DNA from: Phorcus lineatus
Lineage: Eukaryota > Mollusca > Gastropoda > Trochida > Trochidae
Assembly: GCA_921293015.1 (NCBI GenBank)
Contig: OV121092.1
Location: forward strand, 3,168,001 to 3,232,000
Length of the DNA stretch: 64,000 nucleotides
Direction: 5' to 3'
The notes under the pieces were generated by a model. That model did no database searches. It was not told the DNA's origin and saw only the letters and a program-made list of their open reading frames with translations. Both the position numbers and the translations under genes were made by a program. This document shows, piece by piece, positions 47,571-60,662 of the stretch (position 1 is its first letter; every line of letters starts with the position of its first letter).

Positions 47571-49020
47571 TTGTATTAATCGGAATACGATTAGCGGCAA
47601 ATTAGTTTCTGAAAGCAGAGGGAAGATATTAAAGTGACTGGTGTTTATGCGAATGAAGATAATCAGCGTATTCTCGTCCCTTCGTAGTTATCTCTCCTCT
47701 ACATATCAATCACTCAGCCAGCGTATTAACTGGTTAACAACCCCTTGACAAATTAACACATTTTGTTACCAAATGGAGTTTTGATGTTTGCATCACGCAT
47801 CGATCTACGATCTTCGTTCCTTGCTAAAAAGTTAATCAAACTTTGCTTTCATTAATGAAATTTATACATATTTACCTTGTTTTTCGTAAAAATTTGACAG
47901 CTACCAGTAAGTTTGAAGTTCACGGCACTATTCGGACATCGGGTCTATCAATTTCATCAAACATCCTTCTATGTAAAATGAAGCAACATGAGTGAAAATC
48001 AGTTAGGAACAGGTCGCAATTTATCTACAAGTTGGACTAGCTAGGACGCAGAAAGCTGTCGCCATTCTGCTTCGAAATACTAGGAGAGCAACGGCAGCGA
48101 CAGCTGTATTCTCCACAGCTTTCACACTTTCAAACTTTCCTTATCACAAATTTAGAAAAAATATATATAAAGCTGAAAAAGTAAACTAATAAATGAAGCA
48201 ACGGGCATCTCTGTAGGGAGAACTTTTAACAAATGGGCTTTATTTATCACAGTAATCATTCGTATTAAAAGCTTTTAGATACCGTATTTGTTGATGTAGA
48301 TAACCTAATTTAATAAACATTTATTCCAGTCCAGATGTTGTAGAACAAAACAAGGCATCACAAGATACAGTCGGTACATTGAGACCATCTATATGTTACC
48401 AGTGCGATCAATTAATCACTTAACCGTTACATTTCCATAGCAACTGGAGAATTCATCATTTTACAAGGTCTCGAATATCGTCATTTAATATTTCTGTGTA
48501 CAGTGAATTAATTAAAACAGGAAGTTAATATACAGCGCCACATTGTAAACGTGGTACAAACAGCTGTCTCGTGTGATACATCAGCTTCTTTGTTACCTAT
48601 TAAATATTTCAGGTACTTTTTATAAACAGCAAAAACGCCGAAAATATATAGGTAAAGTATATAAAGGCACTTGCACACACACCAATATTTCGTAAATATA
48701 AATAGATAATGCACATCTCTCGTAATAAATAATGACTCGCTCTCAGGTAATCTATGACATAAGTTATTTAGCACATATACATGTATACCTATTCAGTCTG
48801 TAAAATTTATTTAAAAGCCGGAAGTATTTAATGCAACGTTGCATGAACGCATGTCGCCAATAACCAATTCAATAGTAATCAATATGATTATTACAACAGT
48901 AGTGCTTATTATGTACATAAGGAAGCGTGAAACTACAAGTATATAGACAAGTATATATGACATTCTTTGCCCTAAGTGAAAAAATTAAGGTATATTCAAA
49001 AGCTAAACATAGTCGCAGTT
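47571..49020. other. noncoding, upstream of Fer3
   Basis: Unique AT-rich sequence with no gene. It may contain Fer3 regulatory DNA; nothing in the sequence proves this. Confidence 0.4.
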
Positions 49021-49640
49021 CAACTAAATGATGTTATGCTACAAACTAAAGGGTGTTGTGGTACAAATAGAAATCGATATGATACAAACTAAAGGGTGTT
49101 GTGATACAAATAGAAATCGATATGATACTAACTAAAGAGTCTATTGGTACAAAGAGAATTGACATGATGCAAACTAGAATGTTATATTACAAACTGGACG
49201 TTGTAATGGTACATACTGGATGTAAAGGCACAAACTGGAGGATGTTAAGGTCAACAGTGGAGGATGTTAAAGTACAAACTCGAGAATATCAGGATACAGA
49301 CTGGAGGTAGTTAAGGTAAACAGGATGATGTCACAAAATTGTTGATGTTATTGTTCACACTTAGGGATGGTATGTCACAAACTGGAAATTGTGGTAAAGA
49401 TTAGAAGATGTAATTGCCTAACTGGAGGATATTATGATTAAATTAGGGGATATTTTGGTCAAAAATCTAGAATTTTATGGTACAAGCTGAAGCGATGTTA
49501 TGTTACAAAATGGTATATGTTATGGTACGCACTGAAAGGGCGCTATAGGAAAGTAATTAGATAATGACTTGAGAGTGATGTGATACATAATGACGTTTGA
49601 TACGGTACAGAAGAACGTTATGATACAAAGATGTTACTGA
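49021..49640. repeat. strongly diverged tandem repeat
   Basis: Phrases such as GATACAAACTAAAGGGTGTT and GGTACAAACTGGAGGATGTT recur at irregular 25-60 bp spacing. It is cleanest at 49040-49130, where a roughly 60-bp block is repeated, and fades to the right. Confidence 0.6.
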
Positions 49641-50992
49641 TATGGATAATGTGCTGTAAACTTGAGTGTGGTGAGAGAAAAAACAACTTGAGTTTTTCTT
49701 ATACATATCATAATAGAGGAGTTTAAACGTTCAATCTTGAGGAAGACCCTTAGATAAAAAGGTGTTATTTGATACGGGCTCTAAAATATGATAGAGGGAA
49801 ATTGAAGCTTATATGATACGATCCCGTGAACGATAATACGCGAACAGAGGGTGGAATGACATGGACGTTAGAAAACGGATTCAGACTTTGGCGACAGGGT
49901 ACCAACCGTTGCGTAATGTGATGCTAATTGAAGGCGATATTGTTTGGACGAGAACCGTAAGGCGGGTGATATACGGGATGGAGGTGATATAGGATGTTTA
50001 CAATTTAAATTGTGAGGTAATTTGGTATAAATAGGAGATCGAAAAGGGGTCTGCCTACTTTGTGATACAAGTAGGACTTGGAGATATGATACGGACTTGG
50101 TGTCAGGTTGTACGAATTAGAGGAAATGAAGACATTTCCAATGCTATGTCGCAGACCGGAGGGTAATATGGGGTGAACTGTAGAGTGATACGATACGCAG
50201 GACAAGCGACTGGAAGTATGGATACGTTGATAGGATGGTAGGATGTCATACACCTGGAAAACAGCTGCATGCGCTGGTGATCTATATAATACGGGTGCAG
50301 ACTCAATACTTGTGGTCCACAATTCAACCAATATTTCTGAAATGTTCCAAAAAAGTTCTAGCGACCCCGCTCAGTAGATGACTATTAAAAAAACACAAAT
50401 TATTTATGGATAAAGTGTGTTTATAAAATCATGAATACTATTTGGAAGCAAATTTTACCTTATGTCTTTGAATAAAAAAATACTGTCATAGAGTATTTTG
50501 AATGACCTATAAACGCAGAATTTCTGCTATATCGCCCTATCCTCAAAAACTTATTATCTTGATCTGTGCGTTCATTATTAGATTAGAAGGAGTCATAAAT
50601 GTATGTTATTTATTTCAAATAATAAGGACAAATTCATTGATACATTAAAGTGTTCTAATGAAGGTTGTGCTAAAAAAGGTTCATATGAAAATTGTATGAA
50701 AATAATTATATGTCATAAATAGAGGATATTAGACGAGGTACCGTTTTTAACATTGTGAGTTGTTTGCTATCTAATGAGCGAAAGCCTTTATGACTGAAAA
50801 CATTTTTTTCAAAGATAAACCCTCTTTAGAAGAATATTAAGTTATAAATTTCTTTTGAAGTGTTTTCTTCATCCAATAATCGTATCGATAATACATGTCA
50901 AGCTACTTCGGGTCATCTACATGGATTGTAAGGTTTTCGCACGATTTGTTATTCATGGTATAGTTTATTGTAATTATCTCATATAAACCTCG

Positions 50993-50994
<2 letters not shown>
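49641..50994. other. AT-rich noncoding
   Basis: Further weak echoes of GATACG and GTACAAAC phrases up to about 50300, possibly an older part of the same array. No gene is supported. Confidence 0.35.

Positions 50995-51045
<51 letters not shown>
50995..51045. repeat. (AT)n microsatellite
   Basis: About 25 uninterrupted AT units. Confidence 0.97.
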
Positions 51046-51047
<2 letters not shown>

Positions 51048-52136
51048 TTAGGTATTCTTCATTACTGTACTACGACATTGCAAATATCCGTAAAAGGCGT
51101 ATGTACATGTATATATTTTCAGACCTTTTTCGATGACCAAACATTCCATTTGTATTTCAATTAAATGCCCTTTAATTTGAATGACCTAAGGACGCATTAT
51201 TTTTATTCTGAAGCTTAATAGCAAAGTTGTTTTAGTGTATATAGTTCTGATTCTGTTCAAGTACGTTTAGACTTTTATCATACTACTCTTTTCTCATCCT
51301 GTCTCGATTCGTTTCTTTGGCTTTTTATATACATTTTGCCTGATTGAGATGAGGGTATTTGAGAAGCTCAGCAGATGTAGCAGGTACTTTACTTTGTGAA
51401 AAGTATGATTTTGCAGGTATGGTGTACGGTGTACATTATTCAGGTAGACATCTGTAGACCTTGGATATCAGATATCATAAAGTCATGACGGTAACGTTGT
51501 GTTACTTGTGTCTAATCTCATACGACAAAAAAGTCGTTCACACGGAAACAATTGTTGTAAAGAATTTTTTCATTTGTCTTTGGTTAGCCTCCGTTGATGG
51601 TTCCCATGCCCTCAGTGAAATCAACCATGGAGTCTTCATCAAACTGTACTGAAATTTCCCGCCCATGATTTGAGTAAGCCAATGAAACTGCTTCGTCGAC
51701 CGGACCCTCATGCCATTCTTAAAATGCAACAACATGATTTGTGTTCTCAGCCAACCAAGTGTCAAGGTTGGCTCGAAATTTCAATTCAAGTCCTTGATCA
51801 TGACCGACAGAAAGGATGTTAGAACCGCCGATATGTAAAGATTGGTTATCTATTCTATAACAAGATTAGAGGGCATTTAACTTGAAAATATATTTACCTG
51901 GTGAACATTCCCAGGGTTGATAATTAAAAAGTAACGGAACTTTTAGCCCTGGATGACTGATTGTAGACTATTAATGCACTGTCTTTATTCCGAGGTAACG
52001 CAAATTAATATAGTAAGGATACTCAATTTCTGTTGTAGCCTTATTGATGTCTCAACCTTGTGGAATTAGCATTATTTTCCGGAACTTCTTGTATTTTCAA
52101 AATAAAGAAGTTGTTCTCCAGAAAATCTTGCTTTTC
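51046..52136. other. AT-rich noncoding
   Basis: Small overlapping frames near 51540-51765 on both strands, without domain or splice support. Confidence 0.4.
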
Positions 52137-52757
52137 TTAAAGGCACTAGTGCACGCTTTTACGGTTTAAATTGGCTATTTTACGGATTAAGAGGACTTAT
52201 GCATTCACTTAAGCTTTCTATCGATGCAATGAAATACTTAAAATTCTTTACAATTTACCTGCAATCAACAATGAAAATATTTAGACAGCCGCTGTCGGCT
52301 AGGACATATAACAAATCTAAGGTTAGCTGTGCACAAAACGGATAAATTATAGACAGTTGAAAGCGGCTGAACTATTATTATGTGCAGTTGTTGAATTTAC
52401 CTAAACTCTGAACTGAGAACAAATAATGAATTATGTTTTATGAAAGCAATGTTGTAAATAAACCGATTCAATAACACAGCATAAGCATTGCTATTAGATT
52501 GACCAAAGCGGCTGCCGTTTCCGCTTTTTTGGTTATAAGCAAAATCTTAATATTTCCGATATCGTAGTTCATGCGGATTTATTGTAACGTAACATTAAAT
52601 ACTTCCGGTCTTAAAAAATCAACTTTACTACCTGAATACGTAAATATTCGTTAAATAACTTGAGTGATGAGTGATGATCTTGAATAATATTGAGAGATAT
52701 GAAGTATCTGTGCATCCGTTGTGTTAAAGAAATATTGGTGTGCACTAGTGCGTTTAA
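52137..52757. mobile_element. inverted-repeat element with family B ends
   Basis: Left end TTAA then AGGCACTAGTGCACGC; right end on the reverse strand TTAA then ACGCACTAGTGCACACC. The inverted repeats match at 13 of the first 14 bases after TTAA, and TTAA flanks both sides. The interior (about 590 bp) does not resemble the other family B copies and has no transposase frame, so this may be a sister subfamily sharing only the ends. Confidence 0.65.
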
Positions 52758-53930
52758 GACTTAGATGTTTTTCATTTATTCAACACTCTAATCAAGACTA
52801 TATGTAAAACTGACTTCATTTAAAGCAAGTTTAAGCGATAGGTTAAACATTATCTGGATAATCTCAATTGCTACTATACACAACCTTGAAATAGAAAAAG
52901 AAAAGCCATAAATAAACATGTAATAGGCAAATAGACTAGTGGTATAAAAAGTGCCCTTCCTTTTCAAGCCACAACACTTCCTGTTCAGTAAAATGATATA
53001 AGTCGGAAAATGATCAATGAATGAGAACAAAGAGGCAAAAGATCTAGAGAAAAATACGAGTGTAAGGTCAACAGCTACTATACTCGTTCGCCGCCACGCC
53101 GATTCTCTGTTGACAGTTAACTACACGCTGATTGGTCAACTGAAAGTGTGTCGCGCGTGCTGTCGTGCGCGGATCTTCCGTAATATGACCCGGTGTGCGA
53201 GTGTTGTGAAACGGAGGGTCAACAATTGTCCTCACCGAATTGTGCCCCCTAATCCATCCCCTCCTCCGGGGTCGGATCCGCACTTCTGCCCTACTAAGTC
53301 GAAATGTATTTCCTCGTACCTGATTGTTGCTACACTTCGCAACATAAAAAAATTCTTGTGCGTTTTGGTGATTCAGATAAATGACATGTTATGCAAACGA
53401 CTTTCTTCAGTTTCATCAAGGGAAATGTTAGCCACGTGGTGTCTAGATAAAAAAAGTTACTATCCACTATAGGCCTTCCTGCTTTTATATATGAAATTAC
53501 ATTTGTCGACGGACCAGGCCGTCACAAACCACGTATCTAAATCTGCTCTTATCGCTGATAGCTTAGGCAGCTTTGAGAATGTCCAACTTAATCTTCTGTC
53601 AACTAAACAATGATCGATTTGAATATAATTCCTAGACACTTGACAGCTCTGAAAGTCTGTTGTATCATTCAGAAAAAATCTCCTTCAGCACAGTTATAAT
53701 CATTGTTGAACCTGTATAGGCTGTATGATATAAGGTATACCGAGACATTTGTTGTTTCATCTAGAATTCTGAAGTGGATGATCAAGGCAAAATTATTGAT
53801 ATTTTGTTTTTAGAATGGGATGTTTAGGAACACATTGACGTAAAATGAATGAAATATAAACAATCCTCATATAAAAATATAAGAAGAAAAACATTCAAAT
53901 GAAATAAAATTCTTGACGAAAAGGTGGCCC
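52758..53930. other. noncoding; GC-richer island 53080-53290
   Basis: The island has CTGATTGGTCA (inverted CCAAT box) and several CpG. The 151-codon plus-strand frame over it (53017-53472) shows no recognisable domain and the minus strand is also open there. A promoter-like region is as likely as an exon. Confidence 0.35.
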
Positions 53931-54582
53931 TTAAAGGCACTATATCACCTATACTGGCAGCTAAAAGAAAATGGCATGTGCATACATATACACTCACTTT
54001 TGTGTAATAACGATGCAACAGAATATTTATCTGTCATTACAAATAACATTAAAACAATAAGGAAAGGGTTAAGACTGTCGAAGTTACTAATGAATATAAA
54101 TATCGTAATGGTCGGATGTGCATAGAATTGGAAATACGGAATTGGAAACGGCAGAACTGTTTATGTTTGCAGTCTTTAAAAATATCTAAAACACCAAACT
54201 GAAAATAATTGGTATAATATTCTTATGATGGTTCATCTCTATTTAATTGAAAGGAAAGAAACACGTATTTAGGTCAAAACGTGATCACACGAAAAAGTAA
54301 ATACATGTTACAAATTGCAAGACAATGTTTTTGTTCAAAAGAAGCAGTTCAAAAACGAACGCACCATTTTCAGTTGTTTCAGTGATTAACAGGTGTTCAC
54401 AGGTGTTGCCTGATACTTGATAATTTCCTCTAAGACTACGGACGACCGGATTGAGAAATGAGATCTTTGACACCTTGATGATAATACAATACCATAAAGA
54501 ATATGATACATGGTATAAACCAATGTTCATTGCGGAAAATTTGAAGGAAGACAATTCTAAATACGTTCTAGTGCCCATTTAA
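53931..54582. mobile_element. inverted-repeat element, family B
   Basis: Left end TTAA then AGGCACTATATCACC; right end on the reverse strand TTAA then ATGGGCACTAGAACG. The inner part shares AATTGCAAGACAATG and ATACTTGATAATTTCCTC with the copy at 41925. About 650 bp, no transposase. Confidence 0.6.
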
Positions 54583-55854
54583 GTCTCAGGTAAAAATCAG
54601 CGTGAAGGACGAATCTCCAGCATAGACACCCGACTTCAGATGGCCGGGGTCGTGTTTGACATTATCAGTCGGGAGCGGAAATAGAATCATGGGTGGTTCA
54701 TTGCGTTTATTGAACGGGGTTTAGACAACGTCTCACATATTCGAGATGTACCTCAGTGTAAGGGGAGGGGATGGTCTGGAGGGTGTCGAGCAGGAAGGCG
54801 TGACTGCCATAAGTGTGAAGGCGGGAGAAGTGTTGAGGAAGTATCGAGGAAGAAAGGCGAGTCTCGTTGCTGTGTGCGCCCCATACAGAGCGGTGTTTAC
54901 ACTGTGCAGGTCGAGTATGAGGGTTCTCTGTCCTGTTCGAACACCAACTGGAGAGCCGATTCAACGGGACCGTCATTAAAATACATTATCGCATGGAATT
55001 CTAACCTACCATTTAGAAACACAATTGTTATTATAAACTTGTATAAAGAGTTTTGATAACTTTGTTTGTTTAAGAAGACGGATTTCTAATTAAAGATCGA
55101 TTTTGGTCTATTTGGATTAGAAACGCGGCGCGTTTAGCAATGAGGTGTCAACGATAAAAAGTTCCAGATGATTTCGAAAGTAAACTCTGCTTCAGCAAAA
55201 AAATAAAGTGCATCGTGTCGGCAATGAAGTTTAATTTTAGAAAAGTTAAATATTTGTTCATAAGGTATCGAATAAGGTCTTTGGAAAGCTGCTTTCGTTG
55301 GTTTAAAATGATGTGTTTGACGCAGAGAGCTGTTTTTCCCCTCTGCTTGCGCGCCTTGACATTGCAGAAACCTTTAAAGGTTTGTGCTTAGCATCAACAC
55401 TGATGAATAATTTCAAATACATTACACCTTTTCTTTTACGTACATTTTTCTTAAAATATGAGCCTAGTGTATAGACTTTGTTGAAAAAGAAATAAATTTG
55501 TTTTTAAAAGAACTTAAACAACTTTTCAAGATTGCGTCTAACTTTTTAAACTATTTACCCCCTACTGAAATGTACGTTTTTCATTGTCAATACCAGACCG
55601 TTGAGCTCGACGTATACTCATTAAAACACAGTCACGTTTGTGAATTAAAAGTCGTCAAGAGTTTAAAATTCACTTTCAGCAGCCTTTTCACTCTCTATTT
55701 TCCGTTATGCAAGAGTTATCGTGCACGTGTGTCACACCTTATAGTTTTTAGACTGGTTGTTATCCGGTTACGCGCACGTGTCACACGTTTGCGGGTCCTC
55801 GGTCTGATAAACCGCATCCGGTGACTGAACACACTGAGCAGTGAACGCTGTCTA
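54583..55854. other. noncoding; GC-richer island 54600-54980
   Basis: The island is open on both strands. The minus frame ends in a stop overlapping CAATAAACG, but no splice or domain evidence supports it. No other feature. Confidence 0.35.
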
Positions 55855-56880
55855 CACCAACCCTATACCAGGACCGTATTTGCAATCCAATCTTACACAA
55901 GGACTGTCTGTCCAAACCAATCTTACACAAGGACTGTCTGTCTACACCGATCTTACACCAGGACTCTGTCTCAACCGTCTTTAAAACAGGACTGTCTGTC
56001 TACACCGATCTTACACCAGGACTGTCTGTCTACACCGATCTTACACCAGGACTCTGTCTACACCGTCTTTAAAACAGGACTGTCTGTCTACACCGATCTT
56101 ACACCAGGACTCTGTCTACACCGTCTTTAAAACACCGATCTTACACTACTGTCTGTCTACACCGATCTTACACTAGGAATGTCTGTCCACACCGATCTTA
56201 CACTAGGACTGTCTGTCTACACCGACCTTACACCAGGACTGTCTGTATACACCGATCTTACACCCTGACTGTCTGTCCACACCGATCTTACACTGGGTTG
56301 TCTGTCCACACCGATCTTACACCCGGGCTCTCTGTCTACACCGATCTTACACCCGGGCTGTCTGTCTACACCGATCTTACACCCGGGCTGTCTGTCTACA
56401 CCGATCTTACGCCCGGACTGTCCGTCCACACCGATCTTACACAAGGTCTGTCTGTCCACACCGATCTTACACCCGGGCTGTCTGTCTACACGGATCTTAC
56501 ACCCGGACTGTCTGTCCACACGGATCTTACGCTAGGTCTGCCTGTCTACGCCGATCTTACACCCGGGCTCTCTGTCTACACCGATCTTACACCCGGACTG
56601 TCTGTCTACACCGATCTTACACCCGGGCTGTCTGTCTACACCGATCTTACGCCCGGACTGTCCGTCCACACCGATCTTACACAAGGTCTGTCTGTCCACA
56701 CCGATCTTACACCCGGGCTGTCTGTCTACACGGATCTTACACCCGGACTGTCTGCCCACACGGATCTTACGCTAGGTCTGCCTGTCTACGCCGATCTTAC
56801 ACCCGGACTGTCTGTATACACCGATCTTACTCTAGGACTGTCTGTCCACACCGATCTTACACTAGGTCTGTCTCTCATCA
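55855..56880. repeat. 30-bp minisatellite with 240-bp higher-order repeat
   Basis: Unit TGTCTGTCTACACCGATCTT followed by ACACCCGGGC. Copies before about 56300 are diverged and vary in length; after 56300 they are regular. Two successive blocks of eight units (about 56330-56570 and 56570-56810) match variant by variant, for example identical sequence at 56401-56460 and 56641-56700. Thirty is a multiple of three, so both strands stay open (decapeptide SVYTDLTPGL on plus, GCKIGVDRQP on minus). I treat the frames as artefacts for lack of flanking exons. Confidence 0.95.
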
Positions 56881-58642
56881 CCAGAAATGTCCCCAGTGGC
56901 TGTTGTTTGTCTGCGTGATCGATCTGACTCAGAGATTGGTTCACTGCACAGATATGATACCAAGAAAAAGGACTGTCTAGTGAGGGTTGGGGCGGGGTTT
57001 GATTCCATCATTGCCTTGCGTACTTCGGTATTGGAGATGCCAGTCCTGTATTTATGAACTGATAGAACCAATTCGCTGCTCAGCCGTATAAGCCTTGTTC
57101 TTGTAAGTAAAAGACACAACACATGCGATACCTTATGTTTCCGGAACACGATCCGAAGATTGTGTGATTGACAAGAAAAAACACCTTCTGGCAGATGAAC
57201 AATACATAATGAAGTGGGGCGCTGTCGCAGTCTTTATACATGTATTGTTAAGAACGCTAGTTTCCCCCAAATTTGAATCTTATGATTACAAACGACATAA
57301 AAATTCCTTCACTATAGATATACTGTGCAAAAGAGAAATTCATAAGTTTGAATAAAAGTTTAATAACTGGAGATGATTGTAAAACATTACCACCGTATAT
57401 GTTTTATTTAAAAACGACACTATACATTATCCCCACGTGTCACGTATCATACAATATGGATTTCGTGAAGGTCAATGATGGTTTCGATGACGATATTCAA
57501 CCATATCAATGGTGTTTTTACACAGCGGAGTACCGCTGAAAAGTATTAAATCAAAGGAGTGCCAATAGAAAGTTATGAATATTATGATCGAAAACCGGAC
57601 AATAATCAAATTATATTTTTTGAAATTATCTAAAGCAGTCAGAAGCGCAGTAAGGAAATGATATTGTTTTATTTGTTATGTAATGATGACTGCCCGAGGG
57701 GGATTCGATTCGTGAAAAATCGAGTTTTTACGACTGTGAATGCATTCCCAATTATGTGTGACCCAAAATAGTTTGCAATTGTTATAATATTCGAAATTCA
57801 AGGATGAAATTACTCATATAACCGAATATGGTACACTTAGCCTCATGACTGGATGTGTCCTTACGCGTAAATTCCTAATGCAAAGCGATGGAAAAGGCCG
57901 CAAATACCTTGGATTAAGTGTGCTCCGATAGTGCTACCCATGTGCTGCATGTGTACTTCATGCTCTACTCGTCCAATGAAAAAATCAGGCCTCATACTGA
58001 AAGTCTTTCCGAATTAAACAAGTCGTTATTATATATTTGTCATTTGAGGAAAAGTATGTCAGATGTGTTGAATTTATATCAGCACATAAATTGTTATTTC
58101 AAATCGGTATGATGGGTAATTTGTTAATGGGTTTGCGATATAAAACAGTAACGAGTCTTGTACGTGCTATTTCCTCGTTCTCGAAACTCGCGTTCTTCAA
58201 ATTCCATATTCAGTGAGGACATAACAGATTTCTATCAATTGACATGAAGCTGACATATTCGTAAACACAATTATCATATGAAACTCTTCTACAATTTATT
58301 TCACATTTTTGCGTTAATCTATGGTCTTTAGCTTCAAAAGGCTCATTTACATAAAATCGAATAAAAGGGGATGTTATTATAACATTTTGCTTCAATTTTT
58401 TAATACAAATAGCCTCACGGCTGACACTGAAGCGAGTTATTCAACTGCGACAAGGTGTCGCGCCGGGACCTCGATGATTCAAATCGACTACGTGGACGCA
58501 AGTGAACATGCGAATATTTTATTGTAGATATACATCAATGTTCAATTAGTTTGAAATCGATTCTATTCAGTGTATGGCAACACGTGTGACTGGTGATAGC
58601 GGGTTTACCGTAGAGCCAAACAGACTCTTGATTTGTGCTCGC
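56881..58642. other. AT-rich noncoding
   Basis: A phrase ATGATCGAAAACCGGACA near 57584 matches the core of family A elements, with no ends found. No gene is supported. Confidence 0.4.
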
Positions 58643-58750
58643 TCACATCTCGCCGGATTGATCCGTGTCACATGTGCAGTTTGGCGCCATCTTGTTTGTT
58701 CCTCTGTGCTGATCAGCTGATGGTTCTTGCTTCATCTCCCTGGCTGCCAC
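58643..58750 (-). CDS. candidate terminal exon or promoter element
   Basis: A strong acceptor-like tract (GTTTGTTTTTTGTAG, minus strand) is followed by 35 codons and TGA, reading VAAREMKQEPSADQH then RGTNKMAPNCTCDTDQSGEM. The composition is coding-like and the exon would be phase 0. A second frame gives GSQGDEARTIS then stop, so the frame is not certain. The same segment contains TTTGGCGCCATCTTG on the plus strand, the form of an E2F site fused to a YY1 site, so a promoter is a real alternative. Confidence 0.3.
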   Translation of the reverse strand: MAAREMKQEPSADQHRGTNKMAPNCTCDTDQSGEM

Positions 58751-59379
58751 CTACAAAAAACAAACATGCATACAAACAACTCTGCATTGAAATTCAAAAT
58801 GTTAACGCAAATATGTTATATTTTGGATCACACTATCTTCAATTATACGAATGTTTTCTTTCATAATTTTACTTGATATGGCCATTTTATACAACCGCTC
58901 ACTTTTCATACAACGTCCTGATTTGTGATATTCGGTTTGTTTATCGATATATGCAGGTTATGCCCGGAGTTGTGTCAAACTGAATACCAAACTATTTAAA
59001 CGGAGCATGATATCGGAATCTTGCAGTTTGTGAAATGCAACAACGTCTAGGACGGGTGAACTTACACGTTATTACAAACCTGCAGGGAATAAAAGATCGT
59101 GGAAGATTATATCTAAAGGACGATTCCTCGTGTCGCCCATGAGCTCGATCTTATAATATTAAGATACAACCAACGACATTTATTTCGATTTACTGAGTGC
59201 TGTCATCCTCAGTGCCCTAAAAAAAGCCTGTTGGAAATAATGAAAGTAGACATATTTACCGCCAGTGGTGCAACTCTTGAACGATTATGCTGGTCGCAAG
59301 CAAGAACTGATATAGCAGAACAGTATCATGGTTGTATAAGGATATTGATAAGAGATCGCTATATAATTCTGAAGGAAAA
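58751..59379. other. AT-rich noncoding
   Basis: Nothing recognised. Confidence 0.4.
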
Positions 59380-60205
59380 CAACAGATTAACAAGGGGTCA
59401 TTGCTAAAGTAGAATGTCAAGAGGTCAGAGAACACCCATCTAATTGAGATAGAGTGTCGACTAGAAGTGACAAAACACAATCCGATCAGATTGACAAGAG
59501 GTCGTGGAACGATACTATTGTTACACTTACACATTGATGAAAAGTCATGAAACGATATCCTTACTGCAAGAGAAGGTTGTCGGGAGTATCAGAACACTGT
59601 TCTGTTTGCATTAGCAGATTTACAAAAGATCACAAATACTGTCGTGTTTGAAATATCAGACTGACAAAATGTCACAGAACACTATCTTTGTAGCAAACAG
59701 CAGATTGACAAAAGGTCATTGGACACAGCCCTAGTTGCAACAGCAGATAGACAAAAAGGTCACAGAACAATGTCTTAGATGCAAAATAAAGTTGACAAGA
59801 GGTCACAGAGCACTATCCTTGATGCAAAAAAGTGTCAAGAGCACAGAACACTATCCTTGATGCATAAAAAGGGTGACAAGAGCACAGAACACTAGCCTTG
59901 ATGCATAAAAAGGGTGACAAGAGCACAGAACACTATCCTTGATCCATAAAAAGAGTGACAAGAGCACAGAACACTAGCCTTGATGCAAAATAAGGATGAC
60001 ATGAGGTCACAAAACACTATCCTTGATCCATAAAAAGGTTGACATGAGGTCACAGAACACTATCCTTGATCCATAAAAAGGGTGACAAGAGCACAGAACA
60101 CTAGCCTTGCTGCAAAATAAGGTTGATAAGAGGTCACAGAACACTATCCTTGATGCATAAAAAGGGTGACAAGAGCACAGAACACTATCCTTGATGCAAA
60201 ATGAC
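59380..60205. repeat. 41-bp minisatellite, diverged to the left
   Basis: Unit GATGCATAAAAAGGGTGACA followed by AGAGCACAGAACACTATCCTT. Copies are clear from about 59740 to 60200 and increasingly diverged (ACAAAAGGTCAC, CAGAACAC) back to about 59380. Variants CATGAGGTCAC and AAAATAAGG recur in the array. Confidence 0.9.
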
Positions 60206-60536
60206 GAATTTATGAATATGAATTGTGCTAAATATGGCAACAATTTAAAAGTAAAGGATGTTTCGTTAACTTTTTCATACTTTTTATTCTTTTCAGCCGT
60301 GTATATATTTTTCATTTTGAACGATACTTAATATCAATCAATCACTTTCTAGATTTCGCAATTGTTTCCAGCAGGTTTTGATGGTAAATGTCTTTTACTT
60401 TTTGTGGAAATGTATTTATGAATAATGACGAAGTTCTATTTTTTGTTTAAAAATCAAATCTTTTGTTGAAAAGAGTAATTTCTTAACATCTAAAACCCAA
60501 CTCTTTTTACAAGCTGTTTCATAAAGTAGTAAAATA

Positions 60537-60662
60537 TATCATATTATAGCACATTATCATATTATAGCACATTATCATTTTATAGCACATTATCATATTA
60601 TAGCACATTATCATTTTATAGCACATTATCATATTATAGCACATTATCATATTATAGCACAT
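60537..60662. repeat. 18-bp tandem repeat ATCATATTATAGCACATT
   Basis: Seven near-identical units with ATATT/ATTTT alternatives. The minus-strand frame reading MIMCYN repeatedly is an artefact of the 18-bp period. Confidence 0.95.

Noticed and set aside
53017..53472. 151-codon plus-strand open frame
   Set aside because: No domain; open on both strands because of a GC-rich island with CCAAT-type motifs.
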